DNA of 64,000 nt, taken from the NCBI RefSeq assembly GCF_014207565.1, contig NZ_JACHGJ010000008.1:169202-233201 (forward strand), given 5' to 3'. Source of the DNA: Spirochaeta isovalerica. Lineage in GTDB: Bacteria; Spirochaetota; Spirochaetia; DSM-2461. Shown piece after piece: positions 62,162 to 64,000 of the stretch. The translations under genes were made by a program, and so were the position numbers. The notes beneath the pieces were generated by a model. That model did no database searches. It saw only the letters and a list, made by a program, of their open reading frames with translations, and was not told the origin of the DNA. The first letter of the stretch is position 1. Each line of letters starts with the position of its first letter.

Positions 62162-63187
62162 TCATGGTAAAGTAGAAATTACCTTTGAGATCATTTCAAC
62201 ATTCTTTTTTCCCAGCGAAGGGTATAAAGGCAATAACAATGTTCTGAGAATCAAACCTGATGCAACAGGACAAATACCGCTATCATTCCCGCTTATCTCA
62301 AGAGCTGTCCTGACAAAAGCCCGCTGAGGCTCAATATTTTTTTTCATAAGATACGTTTTCGCTTCCTTCATACCGCTTTTCAGCATTATGGGAAAAGAAA
62401 AATGAACATTTTCTCCACCTTCCACAATAGTTAATGTTTTATGTTCCGTTTTATTAAGAGAGGATAAGAATATGTCTGCAATCCGTTCCCTTTTTTGAAA
62501 ATTCTCTTCTATATTCTTCAACTGGACAATTGCCAATGCGGCATTAATATCAGCTAAAAAAATTTCATCGCCATATGATTTTCGCAATGAATCCATCTGC
62601 TGAGAGATATACGAATCAGCAGTAAATACCGCAGCTCCCCCCCCGCAAGTCAATACCTTATCGGGTTCCATCGAAAAAATCGTAATCGTAGAAAACGATC
62701 CGCACTTGGACCCTTTAAAAGATGCTCCGAAATTCTCAGAAATATCTTCTATCACAGGAACATTTAAAGACTGATAATATTCCATGTCCTCTACCGAACC
62801 TAAAGGACAAAAGAGTAGCACGGCATCCGCCCCCTGTTCGATGTGTTTCTCAACATTTTCGCGATTCATTAAAGCCGTATGAGAGTCTACATCAGCAAAA
62901 AGGGGGATTATACCTTTTTCGTGAAAAATATCTATGTAAACGCCGGGACTTAAGGGTGATAATATTATTCTGGATCCACTTTTCAATTCAAGAAGCTCCA
63001 GAACTAATGCGACAGCCCGATAGTAATCCCGGATAAGTAAACCGGACTCAAGATTGAGGTAATTACACAATTCCGAAGTCAGCTCATCTGCAACAGGTCC
63101 CGGACCAATTTGATCAGATATAAGACAAGAAAGGACAGAATCCATATCCGCCCTTCGTATATAAGGTTTAAAAACAGGTAATAGCAT
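62162..63187 (-). CDS. DegT/DnrJ/EryC1-family PLP enzyme, divergent
   Basis: A 341-residue fold-type I PLP enzyme of the sugar-aminotransferase family. VIEDISENFGA (146-156) holds the cofactor-ring Asp148, and FSMEPDKVLTCGGGA (171-185) holds the PLP lysine Lys177, in place of the usual SFHxxKxxTxGEGG. The usual SGTAAL phosphate-binding loop is not recognisable (RDYYRAVALVLEL at 53-65), and the Glu of GEGG is Gly. Activity may be altered or lost. No nucleotide-sugar genes lie nearby. It follows cheW by 9 bases. Confidence 0.72.
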   Translation of the reverse strand: MLLPVFKPYIRRADMDSVLSCLISDQIGPGPVADELTSELCNYLNLESGLLIRDYYRAVALVLELLELKSGSRIILSPLSPGVYIDIFHEKGIIPLFADVDSHTALMNRENVEKHIEQGADAVLLFCPLGSVEDMEYYQSLNVPVIEDISENFGASFKGSKCGSFSTITIFSMEPDKVLTCGGGAAVFTADSYISQQMDSLRKSYGDEIFLADINAALAIVQLKNIEENFQKRERIADIFLSSLNKTEHKTLTIVEGGENVHFSFPIMLKSGMKEAKTYLMKKNIEPQRAFVRTALEISGNDSGICPVASGLILRTLLLPLYPSLGKKNVEMISKVISTLP

Positions 63188-63196
63188 AGTACTCCG

Positions 63197-63676
63197 CTAT
63201 CTGTTGTAAATTGCCAGGTGCTTAAGCTCCTCTGGATCAAAAAGCCTTCTTATATCAAGAATGATTAAATAGCCTTCATCTTTATGCACGACACCCTGAA
63301 TGTATTCAGCTCCGATTCCGGATATCATTTGAGGCGGAGGCTGTATGGTTGCAGTTTCAACCGTCACAACTCTGAGAACTTTGTCAATAATAATACCGAT
63401 CTGCATTCCGTCGAGAGTGATGATTACAAAACCACTAAGAAGTTCATCTTCTTCCTGAAGCTCAGCCTTCTTAATGTGAAAACGACGGTGAAGGTTGATA
63501 ATTGGAATGATATTTCCCCTTAGATTGAAGATTCCTTCAACATAGGAAGGGGCATTGGGAATAGGCCGGACATCCTGTTTACCATAGATTTCTTTTATAT
63601 CCATGATATCGATTCCGTACTGCTCCGCGCCAAGCTGGAATGTTACCATTTGAACTCTGTTGTCTGATTCAGCCAT
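63197..63676 (-). CDS. cheW: CheW chemotaxis coupling protein
   Basis: A 159-residue CheW that links chemoreceptors to CheA. The family pattern is clear: VTFQLGAEQYGIDIMDIKEI (9-28), GIFNLRGNIIPIINLHRRF (47-65) and a C-terminal LIILDIRRLF. An upstream start at 63751 would add 25 residues, but the ATG at 63676 follows a strong GGGAGG site. It is far from the CheA-like gene of this window and downstream of an rRNA operon. Confidence 0.94.
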   Translation of the reverse strand: MAESDNRVQMVTFQLGAEQYGIDIMDIKEIYGKQDVRPIPNAPSYVEGIFNLRGNIIPIINLHRRFHIKKAELQEEDELLSGFVIITLDGMQIGIIIDKVLRVVTVETATIQPPPQMISGIGAEYIQGVVHKDEGYLIILDIRRLFDPEELKHLAIYNR

Positions 63677-63722
63677 TTTACCTCCCAAGGCAGGGATATG
63701 AAAATAATACCCCATACTCAGT

Positions 63723-63751
63723 ATTCTAAATGTTAAAATGATATTCTTCAA
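63723..63751 (-). promoter_or_regulatory. Promoter of cheW
   Basis: TTGAAG (63746-63751), 17 bases, TAGAAT (63723-63728) on the minus strand, about 47 bases before the cheW ATG. No sigma-28 motif is seen here. Confidence 0.55.
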
Positions 63752-63811
63752 TAATTCTTATGAAAATTCAATTTAGCATAGTATTCTATTTTTTAATATA
63801 AAAGGAGTGTT

Positions 63812-63845
63812 TATAGCGATTTATGGATCGCTATATATCTTTTTT
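63812..63845. other. Perfect hairpin between the rRNA operon and cheW
   Basis: A 9-bp perfect stem (63812-63820 with 63827-63835, 6-base loop), followed on the plus strand by TATCTTTTTT. As a plus-strand terminator it has no obvious upstream gene. On the minus strand it lies about 80 bases after the 5S gene and could help end or process the rRNA transcript. Confidence 0.5.
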
Positions 63846-63905
63846 CAGCAGTTCATGAGAACTTTTATCAATTAGCTTTTCCTAAGTCCATAAAATGATT
63901 TGGAC

Positions 63906-63914
63906 AAAAAAAAA
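63906..63914 (-). terminator. U-tract directly after 5S rRNA
   Basis: Nine T residues (minus strand) follow the 3' end of the 5S gene. Together with the closing helix of 5S itself they may serve as the rRNA operon terminator. Confidence 0.45.

Positions 63915-64000
<86 letters not shown>

Overview
The window reads as chromosomal DNA of a free-living, flagellated spirochete (Spirochaetales, Spirochaeta-like). The reasons are a near-complete flagellar/export locus in spirochete order, FlbB (the spirochete collar protein), FlbD, a FliY-type switch protein, and a hook protein FlgE that carries Lys165 and Cys178-Asn179, the residues known for lysinoalanine cross-linking of spirochete hooks. No phage, insertion sequence, CRISPR array or tRNA was found. 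The species cannot be named from the sequence alone.

Layout from left to right. (1) 1-1.5 kb, minus: a NitT/TauT-type ABC importer (partial permease and binding protein). (2) 1.6-4.0 kb, plus: a small operon of parvulin, Prune-like DHH phosphoesterase and a repeat lipoprotein, divergent from the ABC genes with a good sigma-70-like promoter on each side. (3) 4-6.3 kb, minus: a chemoreceptor with two CZB-type zinc-binding domains in its extracytoplasmic part. (4) 6.4-10.8 kb, minus: a tightly overlapping Hsp70-like / J-domain / CheA-like kinase cluster. (5) 10.8-38.6 kb, minus: the motility locus. Read in the direction of transcription it is flgB-flgC-fliE-fliF-fliG-fliH-fliI-fliJ-flbB, a terminator, fliK-flgD-flgE-flbD-motA-motB-fliL-fliM-fliY-fliO-fliP-fliQ-fliR-flhB-flhA-flhF-flhG, a membrane protein, the sigma-28/WhiG factor, fapA and two small proteins, running on into the chaperone/CheA cluster. 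(6) 38.7-52.8 kb, minus: hslU-hslV-xerC-dprA-TPR lipoprotein-xerD joined to a reduced dcw cluster (ftsZ-ftsA-ftsQ-ftsW-mraY-murF-ftsL-rsmH-mraZ). It starts at a TTGACA promoter followed by 10-bp-phased MraZ-type boxes. (7) 53-58.3 kb, minus: GH57 branching enzyme with a DUF4912 protein, then a methyltransferase, a degenerate M23 protein and a beta-propeller-like protein. (8) 58.3-63.7 kb: cytidine deaminase (plus), then a hypothetical protein, recN, NAD kinase, a divergent DegT-type enzyme and cheW (minus). (9) The 3' part of a 5S rRNA gene at the right edge, so an rRNA operon lies further right.

How it works together: from mraZ at 52.8 kb to cheA at 6.4 kb every gene is on the minus strand, mostly spaced by a few bases or overlapping. 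Division, chromosome-dimer resolution, the HslUV protease and motility therefore form one gene train, broken only by a few internal promoters and one clear intrinsic terminator. Putative sigma-28 promoters sit before flgB and, more weakly, before fliK, while the sigma-28-type factor itself is encoded near the downstream end.

The least conventional parts are the Hsp70/J/CheA cluster, the tandem-CZB chemoreceptor, the phased MraZ boxes that include the mraZ start codon, the Met/Gly-rich insert and altered CheC motif in FliY, and an M23-like protein without its metal ligands. All functional statements come from motif recognition by eye; no database search was run.
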